This document shows positions 28,166 to 38,399 of a stretch of 64,000 nt of DNA, piece after piece. How positions within the stretch are numbered: position 1 is the stretch's first letter; each line of letters begins with the position of its first letter. A program made the translations under genes and the position numbers. This stretch comes from an uncultured Nocardioidaceae bacterium (lineage in GTDB: Bacteria > Actinomycetota > Actinomycetes > Propionibacteriales > Nocardioidaceae), in the NCBI GenBank assembly GCA_902805855.1, contig CADCUJ010000059.1, positions 23,546 to 87,545 on the forward strand, given 5' to 3'. Under the pieces are notes generated by a model. That model was not told the DNA's origin, did no database searches, and saw nothing but the letters and a program-made list of their open reading frames with translations.

Positions 28166-29143
28166 TCAATAGGCGAACGAGCGGTCGACGGCGTCGAGGA
28201 CCCGGTCGAGGTCGGGCAGCCACTCCTCTTCTATCCGGCTCGGCGGATACGGGGTGTCGAAGCCGCCGACCCGCAGCACCGGGGCCTCGAGCGCGTAGAA
28301 GCACTCCTCGGTGATCCGCGCGGCGACCTCGGACCCCATGCCGAGGTTGACGTGCGCCTCGTGCGTGACGACCGCGCGGCCGGTCTTGCGCACCGAGGCC
28401 AGCACCGGGTCCATGTCGAGCGGCGAGAGTGAACGCAGGTCGATCACCTCGATGCTGCGCCCCTCACCGGCGGCGGCCTCGGCGCTCTGCATGCAGGTCT
28501 TCACCATCGGCCCGTAGGCGAGCAGGGTCAGATCGCTGCCCTGGCGAACCACACGTGAGCCGAACAACGGCTCCGGTTCCCGACTCTCGTCGAGCTCTGC
28601 CTTGTCCGCGTGGTACTGCCGCTTCGGCTCGAGGAACACCACCGGGTCGTCGCAGGCGATGGCCTGCTGGATCATCCAGTAGCCGTCGACCGGGTTGGAG
28701 CAGGTGACCACCTTGAGGCCGGGCGTGTGCGCGAACTGCGCCTCAGGACTCTCGCTGTGGTGCTCCACGGCTCCGATGCCACCACCGAACGGGATCCGGA
28801 TCACGATCGGCATCGGGACCTTGCCCTGGCTGCGGAAGTGGATCTTGGCGACCTGGCTGACGATCTGGTCGTACGCCGGGTAGACGAAGCCGTCGAACTG
28901 GATCTCGCAGACCGGTCGGTAGCCGCGCATCGCCAGTCCCACCGCGGTCCCGAGAATTCCCGACTCGGCCAGTGGGGTGTCGATCACGCGGTCCTCGCCG
29001 AAGTCCTTCTGCAACCCGTCGGTGATCCGGAAGACGCCGCCGAGCTTGCCGACGTCCTCGCCCATGATGAGGACCTTCGGGTCGGCCTCCATGGCCGCGC
29101 GGAGTCCCGCGTTGAGGCCCTTGGCCAAGGTGATCTTCGTCAT
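28166..29143 (-). CDS. 2-oxoacid dehydrogenase E1 beta subunit
   Basis: MTKITLAKGLNAGLRAAMEADPKVLIMGEDVGKLGGVFRITDGLQKDFGEDRVIDTPLAE. Confidence 0.95.
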   Translation of the reverse strand: MTKITLAKGLNAGLRAAMEADPKVLIMGEDVGKLGGVFRITDGLQKDFGEDRVIDTPLAESGILGTAVGLAMRGYRPVCEIQFDGFVYPAYDQIVSQVAKIHFRSQGKVPMPIVIRIPFGGGIGAVEHHSESPEAQFAHTPGLKVVTCSNPVDGYWMIQQAIACDDPVVFLEPKRQYHADKAELDESREPEPLFGSRVVRQGSDLTLLAYGPMVKTCMQSAEAAAGEGRSIEVIDLRSLSPLDMDPVLASVRKTGRAVVTHEAHVNLGMGSEVAARITEECFYALEAPVLRVGGFDTPYPPSRIEEEWLPDLDRVLDAVDRSFAY

Positions 29144-30345
29144 CGCGACAGCGCCCCCTCAGGTGCGGTCTCGAACGAGTCCAGGTAGGCCGCGAAGCCC
29201 TCCTTCTGTGCCGCGAGCTCGGGGGTCTGGTCGACGTACACCTGGTCGAAGACGCTCAACGGACTCGGCTCGGGGAGTGCCTTGCAGCCCTCGCGGAGGT
29301 GTTCGCCCAGCTTCTCGGCCTCGCCCTCGATGTCGGTGAAGAAGTCGTCGTCGACGATGCCGTTGCGGGTGAGGTAGGCCCTGACCCGGGCGATCGGGTC
29401 CTTCAGCTTCCAGTGCTCGAGCTCGGAGGAGAGCCGGTAGCGGGTGGGGTCGTCGGTGGTGGTGTGCGCACCCATCCGGTAGGTGTAGGCCTCGACGAAG
29501 GTGGGCCCGCTTCCCTCACGGGCCCGCCGCAACGCTGCTTGGGTCACCGCGTAACAGGCGAGCACGTCGTTGCCGTCGACGCGGATGCCCGGGAACCCGA
29601 AGCCCAGCGCCCGCTGGTAGAGCGGGATCCGGGACTGGCGCTCGATCGGCTCCGAGATCGCCCACTGGTTGTTCTGGCAGAAGAACACCACCGGGGCGTT
29701 GAAGACCGAGGAGAAGATGAACGACTCGTTCACGTCTCCCTGGCTGCTGGCGCCGTCTCCGAAGTAGGCCACGACGGCTCCGTCCCGCTCGGCGTCGCCG
29801 GTGCCGACGATCCCGTCGCGCTGCATCCCCATCGCGTAACCGACCGCGTGGAGGGTCTGTGCCCCGATCACGATCGTGTAGAGGCCGAAGTTCCCGTCGT
29901 TCGGGTTCCATCCGCCCTGGTCGACCCCGCGGAACAGCCCGAGCAGCCGGAGCGGGTCGATGTCGCGGCACCAGGCAACGCCGTGCTCGCGGTAGGTGGG
30001 GAAGACGAAGTCCTGCGGCAGGAGGGCGCGGCCGGAGCCGATCTGCGCCGCCTCCTGGCCGAGCAGCTGGGCCCAGATGCCGAGCTCGCCGTGCCGCTGC
30101 AGCGCGGTGGCCTCGGTGTCGATGCGGCGGGTGAGCACCATGTCCCGGTAGAAGCCCTTGATGGCCTCGTCCTCGTCGTCGCCCAGGTCGAGAGCGAACT
30201 CCGGGTGCTCGACGCGCTCACCCTCAGGACTGAGCAGCTGGACCAGCTCGGGGCCGCCGTGGACCTGGGACGGCCCGAACGCCTCGACCAGGTCGGGCCC
30301 GATGGCCCCGGCTCTGGGAAGGGGTGGGTTCTCGCTCAACTGCAC
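29140..30345 (-). CDS. 2-oxoacid dehydrogenase E1 alpha subunit
   Basis: TPP motif GDGASSQGDVNESFIFSSVFNAPVVFFCQNNQWAIS; GTG start inferred. Confidence 0.93.
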   Translation of the reverse strand: MQLSENPPLPRAGAIGPDLVEAFGPSQVHGGPELVQLLSPEGERVEHPEFALDLGDDEDEAIKGFYRDMVLTRRIDTEATALQRHGELGIWAQLLGQEAAQIGSGRALLPQDFVFPTYREHGVAWCRDIDPLRLLGLFRGVDQGGWNPNDGNFGLYTIVIGAQTLHAVGYAMGMQRDGIVGTGDAERDGAVVAYFGDGASSQGDVNESFIFSSVFNAPVVFFCQNNQWAISEPIERQSRIPLYQRALGFGFPGIRVDGNDVLACYAVTQAALRRAREGSGPTFVEAYTYRMGAHTTTDDPTRYRLSSELEHWKLKDPIARVRAYLTRNGIVDDDFFTDIEGEAEKLGEHLREGCKALPEPSPLSVFDQVYVDQTPELAAQKEGFAAYLDSFETAPEGALSR

Positions 30346-30538
30346 TCCTTGGGTCGTCGGTGCTCGGGTTCTCCGGCACCGGCTGGGAGCCTGCGGCCCG
30401 AGTGACACGCGCGGGTTGGTGCGCTGCGCCGCAGCGAGTCGCTGCTGTGCTTGTGACCGCTGACACACCGGTCCTGGTGCCCAAGGTACCGGCCGGGCGC
30501 CGGGGGTGGCTAATCGGGCGAGGGCTACGGTGGCGGCC

Positions 30539-31015
30539 ATGACCGACAAGCTCGTCAGCGAAAGTACGACGATCAGCGCGCCGCCAACGGTGGTCTTCTC
30601 CATCGTCGCGGACCCCCGACAGCACCCCCGGATCGACGGCTCTGGGTCGGTCCGCGACACGGTCCAGGGACCGAAGCGCCTGTCCCAGGGAGCCACCTTC
30701 GGCGTCAGCATGAAGCTGTTCGGTCTGCCCTACAAGATCTCGAACCGGGTGGTGGAGTTCGAGGAGGATCGACTGATCGCCTGGCGGCACTTCGGCGGGC
30801 ATCGCTGGCGTTACCGGCTGGAACCGGTCGCCGGGGGCACCCGGGTGACCGAGTCGTTCGACTACACCCGCCACGGCGCGATCTCGAGCGCGGTCATCAC
30901 CGGACTCCGCTTCCCGCAGCGGAACCGTCACGGGATCACTGCGACGCTGGCCCGGCTGAAGAGCGCCGCCGAGGCGGACGCGGCGGCCGCGATGGAGCGC
31001 GACCAGCGAGCCTGA
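30539..31015 (+). CDS. SRPBCC-family protein
   Basis: STTISAPPTVVFSIVADPRQHPRIDGSGSV; polyketide cyclase/SRPBCC pattern. Confidence 0.85.
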   Translation: MTDKLVSESTTISAPPTVVFSIVADPRQHPRIDGSGSVRDTVQGPKRLSQGATFGVSMKLFGLPYKISNRVVEFEEDRLIAWRHFGGHRWRYRLEPVAGGTRVTESFDYTRHGAISSAVITGLRFPQRNRHGITATLARLKSAAEADAAAAMERDQRA

Positions 31016-31051
31016 CGGGCGCCGCTGCTCCAGTCGCAGGATCCGGTCGAG

Positions 31052-31918
31052 TCAGAGCAGGGAGCGGGCAGCCGCACCGGCCCGCGCGCCGTACCCACCT
31101 CCGAAGTGGCAGGCATGCACGAGCAATGGGAAGAGCTGGTGCAGCGCCACCCGGTCCTCCCACCCCTCCGCGAGCGGGGTGAGCTCCTGGTAGGCGTCCA
31201 GCACCCGGGACAGGTGCGGCAGCCCGAACAGGGTCAGCATCGCCAGGTCGGTCTCCCGGTGTCCGCCGTGCGCCGCCGGGTCGACCAGCCAGACACGGCC
31301 GTCGCGCGCCCACACCACGTTGCCGGCCCACAGGTCACCGTGCAGCGTCGACGGCGGCTCGTCAGGGCCGGCGAGCTCGACGATCCTGCGCACCACCGAC
31401 TCGACGGCGGCTGCGTCCTCGGCCGAGATCGACGACCGGTCCCGCGCCAGCTTGAGGTAGGGCAGGATCCGTCGGGTGGCGAAGAACTGCGGCCAGCTCT
31501 CGGCGGCACGGTTCGGCATCGGCAGGATGCCGATGAAACCGTCGGCTCCCGAGTCGGTTCCGAAGACGGCTGGGGAGCACTGGTGAGTCACCGCCAGCGC
31601 CCGCCCGAAGGCCTCGGCCGCCTCGGCGCCGGGCCGCCCCGCCTCCACCCAGGTGAGGATCAGGCAGTCCTGTTCGACGGCGAGCACGTCGGGAACGCCC
31701 GCGCCTCGGGTGGACGCCAGCCAGCGCAGCCCTCGCGCCTCGCTGGGGAAGAAGTCGGCGGGTGCCTGGGCCCGCGTCTTGATCAACGCCGAGGCCCCGT
31801 CGGACAGACGCAACCTGGTGGCCGTGCAGATGCTTCCACCAGACACTGGTGCGGTCGCCACCACCGCGCTCCCGAGCAGCGCCTCGGCTCGCCTCGCCAC
31901 CGTTCCCGCGCGCGCCAT
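31052..31918 (-). CDS. Fructosamine kinase-family protein
   Basis: [43 protein letters not shown]. Confidence 0.93.
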   Translation of the reverse strand: MARAGTVARRAEALLGSAVVATAPVSGGSICTATRLRLSDGASALIKTRAQAPADFFPSEARGLRWLASTRGAGVPDVLAVEQDCLILTWVEAGRPGAEAAEAFGRALAVTHQCSPAVFGTDSGADGFIGILPMPNRAAESWPQFFATRRILPYLKLARDRSSISAEDAAAVESVVRRIVELAGPDEPPSTLHGDLWAGNVVWARDGRVWLVDPAAHGGHRETDLAMLTLFGLPHLSRVLDAYQELTPLAEGWEDRVALHQLFPLLVHACHFGGGYGARAGAAARSLL

Positions 31919-31919
31919 C

Positions 31920-32456
31920 TCAGTCCTCGCGCAGCCGCGCAGGAAGCAGACCGACGAGCTCGCGGGCGGTCCGCTCGACCATCGCCAGCACGGGTTCGAA
32001 CCCTTCCTCTCCGCCGAAGTACGGGTCCGGGACGTCACGGTCAGCCTCGTCGGCGCCCGGGTCGAAGTCGCGGAACATCCGCAACCGGCTGGCATCGAGG
32101 TCGTCCGGCACGTGCATCGCGGTGATGTCGGCGTGGTTCGACGCGTCCATGGCAAGCACCAGGTCGCATCCGTCGTACCAGGCGGGCGCGTACTGCTTGG
32201 CCCGGTGTCGCGACGGGTCGTAACCGTGGGCGGAGAGCACGTCCGCGGCGCGCGGGTCCATCGGGTTCCCGACGTGCCAGTCGCCGGTGCCGGCGCTGAC
32301 CACCTCGACACGCTCAGAAAGTCCCGCGCGCGCGAGCCGGTCGCTGAGCACGACCTCGGCGATCGGGGAGCGACAGATGTTGCCGAGGCAGACCACGGCG
32401 ATGCGGTACGTCGACCCGTCCGTGCGCCGAGGGGGGAGCACTGCCTTCGAGCTCAC
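31920..32456 (-). CDS. Low-molecular-weight protein-tyrosine phosphatase
   Basis: [17 protein letters not shown] and [18 protein letters not shown]. Confidence 0.95.
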   Translation of the reverse strand: MSSKAVLPPRRTDGSTYRIAVVCLGNICRSPIAEVVLSDRLARAGLSERVEVVSAGTGDWHVGNPMDPRAADVLSAHGYDPSRHRAKQYAPAWYDGCDLVLAMDASNHADITAMHVPDDLDASRLRMFRDFDPGADEADRDVPDPYFGGEEGFEPVLAMVERTARELVGLLPARLRED

Positions 32457-32492
32457 GCCGCCGATACTGCCAGAACGCGTGGAGGCGCCTGC

Positions 32493-33443
32493 TCAGGCGA
32501 GGTGAGGTGGCTCCACGACGAGGTGCTCCCGCCGGGCGGACTGCGCGAGCACGATCCCGGCCACCACGGCGGCTCCGCCGATCAGGGCGACCACGTCCAG
32601 GCGCTCGAAGAACCAGACCCAGCCCAGTGCGCTGACCCCGACCGGTTCCAGCATCGCGACCATGGTCACCGTGGTGGCCCGCAGGTGACGCAGTGCGAAG
32701 AGCTCGACGCCGAACGGCAGCAGGGTGCCGAGCACGACGATCCAGGCCAGCAGCACCCACACCGGGACCTGATGGCTTCCCAGCGCCCCGAGCAGCGAGG
32801 TCGGCTCACGCAGCAGCTCCACCGGGACGCGGGTCACCGGCACCACCAGGTTCAGTGCGACCGTCGCCACCAGGAAGGACCACACGATCACCCGCAGCGG
32901 GTCCAGGGCCGCGACCCCGTGCTCGCCGACGAGGAAGTAGGTCGCGAAGCATCCCGCGGCGGCGAAGCCGGCGACGATACCGACCGTGTCGAACCTGGCA
33001 CCCTGCCAGATCCCGGTGGCTGCGGCGAGCCCCAGAGTGGCAAGGCCGAGACCGACCCACATCCGGTTGCGAACGGCCTCCTTCTGCACCAGCCGGACCC
33101 ACAGCGCCACCAGGATCGGCGCCTGGTACTCCAGCAGCAGCGCCATCCCGACGGGAAGCCGGTCGATCGCGACGAAGTAGGTCCACTGCAAGGCGGCGAC
33201 CCCGACCAGGCCGTGGACCAGCATCAAGACGCCCAGCCGCCCGGTCGGCGGTCGCAGTGCCTCCCGCCGGAACAGCGCCGTCACCAGCACCAGGACGACC
33301 AAGGTCCCGGTGACGCGGACGGTCGTCAACGGGGCAGGGTCGACACCGGCGCGCAGTGCCACCCGGGACACCCCGGCGTTCACGATGAACAGCGACGCTC
33401 CGGTCGCCACCAGGGCGAAGCCGAGCGCGGGGTTGCGGCGCAT
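32493..33443 (-). CDS. EamA/DMT-family transporter
   Basis: 10-TM pattern with two EamA halves. Confidence 0.9.
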   Translation of the reverse strand: MRRNPALGFALVATGASLFIVNAGVSRVALRAGVDPAPLTTVRVTGTLVVLVLVTALFRREALRPPTGRLGVLMLVHGLVGVAALQWTYFVAIDRLPVGMALLLEYQAPILVALWVRLVQKEAVRNRMWVGLGLATLGLAAATGIWQGARFDTVGIVAGFAAAGCFATYFLVGEHGVAALDPLRVIVWSFLVATVALNLVVPVTRVPVELLREPTSLLGALGSHQVPVWVLLAWIVVLGTLLPFGVELFALRHLRATTVTMVAMLEPVGVSALGWVWFFERLDVVALIGGAAVVAGIVLAQSARREHLVVEPPHLA

Positions 33444-33512
33444 CGCAGAAGTGTAAGAGGTAGGCCCGCAGCTGCCCCTGTCGGTACGACGGCGGTGATT
33501 AGGGTGAGCGGC

Positions 33513-34601
33513 ATGACATCGACGCAGCCGAGCACCCCTGCGATTCGCTCAGCCATCGCGGACATCCCTGCCTACGTGCCCGGCAGGCCGCCGGCCGTGC
33601 GCGCGGGTGTGTCGACCTACAAGCTGTCGTCGAACGAGAACCCGTACCCGCCGCTTCCCGGCGTCCTGGAGGCGGCGGCAAGGGCAGCCGAGGTGATGAA
33701 CCGCTACCCGGACATGGGATGCACCGCGCTGTACCAGGCGCTCAGTGAGCGGCTCCAGGTTCCCACCACCCAGCTGGCGGCGGGGCCCGGCTCGGTGGCG
33801 GCGCTCTACCACCTCCTGCAGGCGTTCTGCGAGAGCGGCGACGAGGTCGTCTACGCCTGGCGCTCGTTCGAGGCCTACCCGATCGCGGTCGCGGTGACCG
33901 GTGCCACCTCGGTGCGGGTGCCGCTCGACGCGGAGGCACGCCATGACCTCGACGCGATGGGCGAGGCGATCACCGACCGCACCAAGGTGGTGGTCGTGTG
34001 CACCCCGAACAACCCCACCGGGCCGGCGATCGGTCGCCGCGAGCTGGAGACGTTCCTCGACCGGGTGCCGTCACACGTGCTCGTGGTCGTCGATGAGGCG
34101 TATCGAGAGTTTGTCCGGATCGACGATCCGCTGGACGCGGTCGACTTCGTGGCCGACCGGCCCAACGTCGCGGCGATGCGCACCTTCGCCAAGGCCTACG
34201 GGCTCGCGGGGTTCCGAGTCGGCTATGTCGTGGCGCCCGAACCGGTCGCTGCGGCGGTACGCGCGTGCTCGCTGCCCTTCGGCGTCTCCTCCATCGCCCA
34301 GGCCGCGGCGGTCGCCTCGCTGGATCATGAGCCCGAGCTGTTGAAGCGGGTCGACGCGCTGGTCACCGAGCGGGAGAGAGTGGTGGCGGCGCTGCGCGGA
34401 CAGGGCTGGCCGGTGCCCGACGCCCAGGGCAACTTCGTCTGGCTGCCCGCCGGCGGACACACCGCCGAGTTCGCGGCCGCCGCCGACCAGGCCGGGGTCA
34501 TGGTGCGCCCGTTCGGGGACGAGGGAGCGCGGGTCAGCATCGGCGAGGAGGCCGGGAACGACGTGTTCCTCTCCGTCGCCTCCCGGTTCGCAACCCGGTG
34601 A
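33513..34601 (+). CDS. Histidinol-phosphate/aromatic aminotransferase (HisC/Pat-like)
   Basis: [56 protein letters not shown]. Confidence 0.93.
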   Translation: MTSTQPSTPAIRSAIADIPAYVPGRPPAVRAGVSTYKLSSNENPYPPLPGVLEAAARAAEVMNRYPDMGCTALYQALSERLQVPTTQLAAGPGSVAALYHLLQAFCESGDEVVYAWRSFEAYPIAVAVTGATSVRVPLDAEARHDLDAMGEAITDRTKVVVVCTPNNPTGPAIGRRELETFLDRVPSHVLVVVDEAYREFVRIDDPLDAVDFVADRPNVAAMRTFAKAYGLAGFRVGYVVAPEPVAAAVRACSLPFGVSSIAQAAAVASLDHEPELLKRVDALVTERERVVAALRGQGWPVPDAQGNFVWLPAGGHTAEFAAAADQAGVMVRPFGDEGARVSIGEEAGNDVFLSVASRFATR

Positions 34602-34617
34602 CGATAGGCTCAGGCGC

Positions 34618-34899
34618 ATGGAAACCGGCAGCGTCTTCACCGCCATCCTGGCCGGCATCGTCTTGGGCATCCTGGGCCGACTGATCATCCCGGGTCGACA
34701 GGCGATCGGCTGGATCCTCACGTTCACCCTCGGGATCGTCGGAGCCTTCATCGGTGGCTTCCTGGCCGAAGGACTGGACCTCGATGTGTGGTGGCAGGTC
34801 TTCCTGGTCCAGCTCGCCGTGGCCGCCGTACTCGTGTTGCTGGCTTCGGCGTTGATGCGCTCGAGCGCCCAGAACCGGAAGCCCACCCCCAAGCGCTGA
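34618..34899 (+). CDS. GlsB/YeaQ/YmgE-family stress-response membrane protein
   Basis: ILAGIVLGILGRLIIPGRQAIGWILTFTLGIVGAFIGGFLA. Confidence 0.88.
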   Translation: METGSVFTAILAGIVLGILGRLIIPGRQAIGWILTFTLGIVGAFIGGFLAEGLDLDVWWQVFLVQLAVAAVLVLLASALMRSSAQNRKPTPKR

Positions 34900-34921
34900 G
34901 GTCTCCGGCCAGGGTGGCGCT

Positions 34922-34938
34922 CTAAGGCGCATCTCAGG
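34922..34938 (+). promoter_or_regulatory. Candidate MprA-like box: CTAAGG-N5-CTCAGG
   Basis: Direct repeat with 11-bp start-to-start spacing, 22 bp before the GTG of the response regulator. Confidence 0.55.
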
Positions 34939-34959
34939 GTGAGGTGGCACGCTAGGAGC

Positions 34960-35685
34960 GTGCCCCCAAGCGTCAGTGACGACCCAGCCGCGAGCACACG
35001 CCACGTCCTGGTCGTCGACGACGACCGCGCGGTGCGCGAGTCCCTGCGACGATCGCTGGAGTTCAACGGCTACTCGGTAGGACTCGCCGGCGACGGCGCC
35101 GAGGCCCTGGCGAGCATCGGCAGCACACCGCCGGACGCTCTGGTCATCGACGTGATGATGCCGCGCCTCGACGGGATCGAGACGACCAGGGCGCTACGTG
35201 CAGCGGGCAACGACCTGCCGATCCTGGTGCTCACCGCACGCGACTCGGTCGGGGACCGGGTCGAGGGGCTCGACGCCGGCGCGGATGACTACCTGACCAA
35301 GCCGTTCGCGCTCGAGGAGCTGCTGGCCCGCCTGCGTGCGATGCTCCGGCGCACGCACGTCGCGCCCGGCGAGGCGCAGGACGAGGAGGTCTTGTCGTTC
35401 GCCGACCTGTCCTTGGACCCCGCCACGCGCGACGTGCGCCGCGGTGACCGGTCGATCGACCTCACCCGCACCGAGTTCGCGCTGCTCGAGATGTTCCTGC
35501 GCCGGCCCAAGCGGGTGCTGGACCGTTCCTTCATCTTGGAGGAGGTCTGGGGCTACGACTTCCCGACCACCGCGAACTCACTCGAGGTCTACGTCGGCTA
35601 TCTGCGTCGCAAGACCGAGGCCGACGGGGAGCCGCGGCTGATCCACACAGTGCGCGGAATCGGTTACGTGCTCAAGGCCGGCTGA
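34960..35685 (+). CDS. mprA: OmpR-family response regulator, MprA-like
   Basis: Receiver domain plus winged helix; position next to an HK and HtrA-like protease. Confidence 0.85.
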   Translation: MPPSVSDDPAASTRHVLVVDDDRAVRESLRRSLEFNGYSVGLAGDGAEALASIGSTPPDALVIDVMMPRLDGIETTRALRAAGNDLPILVLTARDSVGDRVEGLDAGADDYLTKPFALEELLARLRAMLRRTHVAPGEAQDEEVLSFADLSLDPATRDVRRGDRSIDLTRTEFALLEMFLRRPKRVLDRSFILEEVWGYDFPTTANSLEVYVGYLRRKTEADGEPRLIHTVRGIGYVLKAG

Positions 35686-37088
35686 TGGGACTGCACTACC
35701 GACGCTCCCTCGCCAGCCGAGTCGCGGTGCTCACCACGATCGCGGTCGGGCTCTCGGTGGCGTTCGTCGCTGCTGCGGCCTTCTGGACGGTGCGGATGCA
35801 GATGCAGCAGACACTGGACGAGTCTTTGCTGGCCCGGGCCGAGGGAGCCGCACGGTCGAATGCACTCACCCAGGCGAGTGCGCAGCAGATCCCCTCCTGG
35901 GCCCTCGGCGCAGCCGACGTACGCATCGTCTTCGTCACCGCCGGTGGCCGCTACTTCAGTGCAGACCGTGGTCCGACGCTGCGACTCGCCAAACCTGAGC
36001 TCGACGTCGCACAGGGAGGCGCCGAGTCGTCCATCCGCACGGTCACCGCCGATGAGATCCGCTACCGGGTGGTGGCCGTGCCGTCCGGGTCCGGGACCGC
36101 TTTGGTGCTCGCGCAGTCACTGGAGCCCAACGACCGGACGCTGGCGAAGCTCGGACTGGTGCTTCTCGTCTTCGGGCTGGCCGGCGTTGCCGGAGCCGCG
36201 TTCGCCGGATGGGTGGTCGCCCGCAACGGTCTGCGGCCCGTGCGTCGGCTGACCCACGCCACCGAGGAGATCGCTCGCACCGAGCAGCTCGAGCCCATCG
36301 ACGTCGAGGGCAGCGACGAGATCGCTCGTCTCGCCTCAGCGTTCAACGCGATGCTGCTGGCGCTCTCGACATCGCGTGACCGCCAGCGCCAGCTCGTGGT
36401 GGACGCCGGGCACGAGCTGCGCACCCCGTTGACCTCGCTGCGGACGAACGTGGACCTGCTGCGGCAGGCCAACGAACGTGGGGGCCTGGCGCCAAGCTCA
36501 CGAGCGGAGCTGCTCGAGGACGTCCGCTTCCAGATCGAGGAGCTGACCAACCTGATCGTGGACCTCGTCGAGCTGGCCCGCGACGAACCCATGCCGGTGG
36601 CCCTGGAGTGCGTCGACCTCGCCGAGATCACCGACCGCGCCGTGACCCGGGTACGACGCCGAGCCCCTGCCCTGCGTTTCGTGGTGCACACCGAGCCGTG
36701 GTGGCTGACCGGTGAGTCCGGTGCACTGGAACGGGCGATCACCAACCTGCTCGACAACGCAGCGAAGTGGAGCCCTCCCGGGGGCACGGTGAGTGTGGAG
36801 CTCGGGGCGGGGAGACTGCTGGTCAACGACGAAGGTCACGGCATCGCCGATGAGGACCTGCCGCACGTCTTCGACCGCTTCTACCGCTCGAAGGAGTCGC
36901 GCACCATGCCGGGCTCGGGGCTCGGTCTCTCGATCGTCCGACAGGTCGTCGAGCGCCACGGCGGGTCGGTGAGCGCCGGCAACAACGAGGCCGGTGGCGC
37001 CGCGATCTGGCTGCGCCTTCCCGGCTCGCCCGACCAGGCGGACGCGGCCGACCGGGCGACGACGGAAGCGGTGCCGACCAGCCGCTGA
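35685..37088 (+). CDS. mprB: Sensor histidine kinase, MprB-like
   Basis: HAMP; H-box VDAGHELRTPLTSLRTNVDLL; ATP-binding DLPHVFDRFYRSKESRTMPGSGLGLSIV. Confidence 0.88.
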   Translation: MGLHYRRSLASRVAVLTTIAVGLSVAFVAAAAFWTVRMQMQQTLDESLLARAEGAARSNALTQASAQQIPSWALGAADVRIVFVTAGGRYFSADRGPTLRLAKPELDVAQGGAESSIRTVTADEIRYRVVAVPSGSGTALVLAQSLEPNDRTLAKLGLVLLVFGLAGVAGAAFAGWVVARNGLRPVRRLTHATEEIARTEQLEPIDVEGSDEIARLASAFNAMLLALSTSRDRQRQLVVDAGHELRTPLTSLRTNVDLLRQANERGGLAPSSRAELLEDVRFQIEELTNLIVDLVELARDEPMPVALECVDLAEITDRAVTRVRRRAPALRFVVHTEPWWLTGESGALERAITNLLDNAAKWSPPGGTVSVELGAGRLLVNDEGHGIADEDLPHVFDRFYRSKESRTMPGSGLGLSIVRQVVERHGGSVSAGNNEAGGAAIWLRLPGSPDQADAADRATTEAVPTSR

Positions 37089-37116
37089 GGCCTTCTTGGC
37101 ACGGTTGCAGGACCCT

Positions 37117-37133
37117 CTCAGTGGTGCCTCAGG
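37117..37133 (+). promoter_or_regulatory. Candidate MprA-like box: CTCAGT-N5-CTCAGG
   Basis: CTCAG at 37117 and 37128, 11-bp spacing, 22 bp before the HtrA-like ATG at 37155. Confidence 0.55.
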
Positions 37134-37154
37134 TTCGCGACGCATGCTTGGCAC

Positions 37155-38393
37155 ATGAGTGACCCGACCTTCGGCCCGGGCGGTCAGCCGCCGTACGGGC
37201 CTCGCGACTTCAGCTGGGACGACCGCCAGGACCAACCCGCGCGCGCCAAGCCCAGCGGAGGGTTCACCGCCGCCATCTTGGTGGCCGCCCTCATCGTCGG
37301 CGGCCTCAGCGGTGTCGCCGGCGCGGCGGGGTACTCGGCATTGGACTCGGTGGGGTCGGACGAGACCACCGGCACGGCTACCGTCCAGCCGAACCCGGAC
37401 AACGGTGCCGGCGAGGACGCCAACATCGTGGACCGCGAGGACGCTGCTGCCGAGCCGGGCTCGGTGGAGGACGTTGCCAACTCCGTGCTCCCGTCGGTGG
37501 TGCAGATCAACGTACGCGGAGAACAGGGACAGGGATCCGGGTCCGGCATCGTGCTGAGCTCCGACGGTGAGATCCTCACCAACAACCACGTCGTCGAGGT
37601 CGCAGCCGACGGCGGCCTCGTCGTGGTCAGCTTCGACGACGGGTCCACCGCGGAGGCGGAGATCCTCGGCACCGACCCCATCACCGACCTCGCGGTGATC
37701 CAGGCTCAAGACGCCGAAGGCCTGGCCCCGGCGACGTTGGGCCAGTCCGATGACCTCGCCGTCGGCGAGGAGGTCGTCGCGATCGGGTCGCCGTTCGGCC
37801 TCGAGGCCACAGTGACCAGCGGCATCGTGTCCGCCTTGAACCGCCCCGTATCAGTCGGGACACCCGGCGTGGACCCGACAGCCACCACCTACCCGGCCAT
37901 CCAGACCGACGCATCCATCAACCCCGGCAACTCCGGGGGTCCCCTGGTCAACATGAACGGCGACGTCGTCGGGGTGAACTCCTCGATCCGCACCGCCTCG
38001 TCCACGACCAGCGAGGGCGGCTCGATCGGTCTCGGCTTCTCGATCCCACTCGGCAAGGTGCTGCCGATCGTCGAGCAGCTGCGCGCTGGTGAGACGCCGA
38101 CGCATGCACAGCTCGGCGTGTCGGTCTCGGACGCCACCGGTGAGAACGGCCTGCTGACCGGCGCCCGGATCGAGGAGGTCACCGACGGCTCCGGCGCGGA
38201 GGAAGCCGGTCTGCGGGTCGGCGACGTGGTGACCCGCGTCGACGGCGAGCCGATCAACGGCTCCTCGTCCCTGGTCGCCACCATCCGCGGGTACCGCCCT
38301 GGAGACGCGGTCACCCTCACCGTCGTACGCGGTGGGGAGCCGGACACCGTCGACGCGACGCTGGACAGCGACGCGGACTCGGCGACCTCCTGA
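37155..38393 (+). CDS. Membrane-anchored HtrA-family serine protease with PDZ domain (PepD-like)
   Basis: TM anchor; TNNHVVE, TDLAVIQ, NPGNSGGPLVN; C-terminal PDZ. Confidence 0.92.
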   Translation: MSDPTFGPGGQPPYGPRDFSWDDRQDQPARAKPSGGFTAAILVAALIVGGLSGVAGAAGYSALDSVGSDETTGTATVQPNPDNGAGEDANIVDREDAAAEPGSVEDVANSVLPSVVQINVRGEQGQGSGSGIVLSSDGEILTNNHVVEVAADGGLVVVSFDDGSTAEAEILGTDPITDLAVIQAQDAEGLAPATLGQSDDLAVGEEVVAIGSPFGLEATVTSGIVSALNRPVSVGTPGVDPTATTYPAIQTDASINPGNSGGPLVNMNGDVVGVNSSIRTASSTTSEGGSIGLGFSIPLGKVLPIVEQLRAGETPTHAQLGVSVSDATGENGLLTGARIEEVTDGSGAEEAGLRVGDVVTRVDGEPINGSSSLVATIRGYRPGDAVTLTVVRGGEPDTVDATLDSDADSATS

Positions 38394-38399
38394 GCCGGA

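Noticed and set aside
31653-34601. 982-aa + strand ORF
   Set aside because: Only 33513-34601 (aminotransferase) resembles a protein; the rest is antisense to the kinase, phosphatase and EamA genes.
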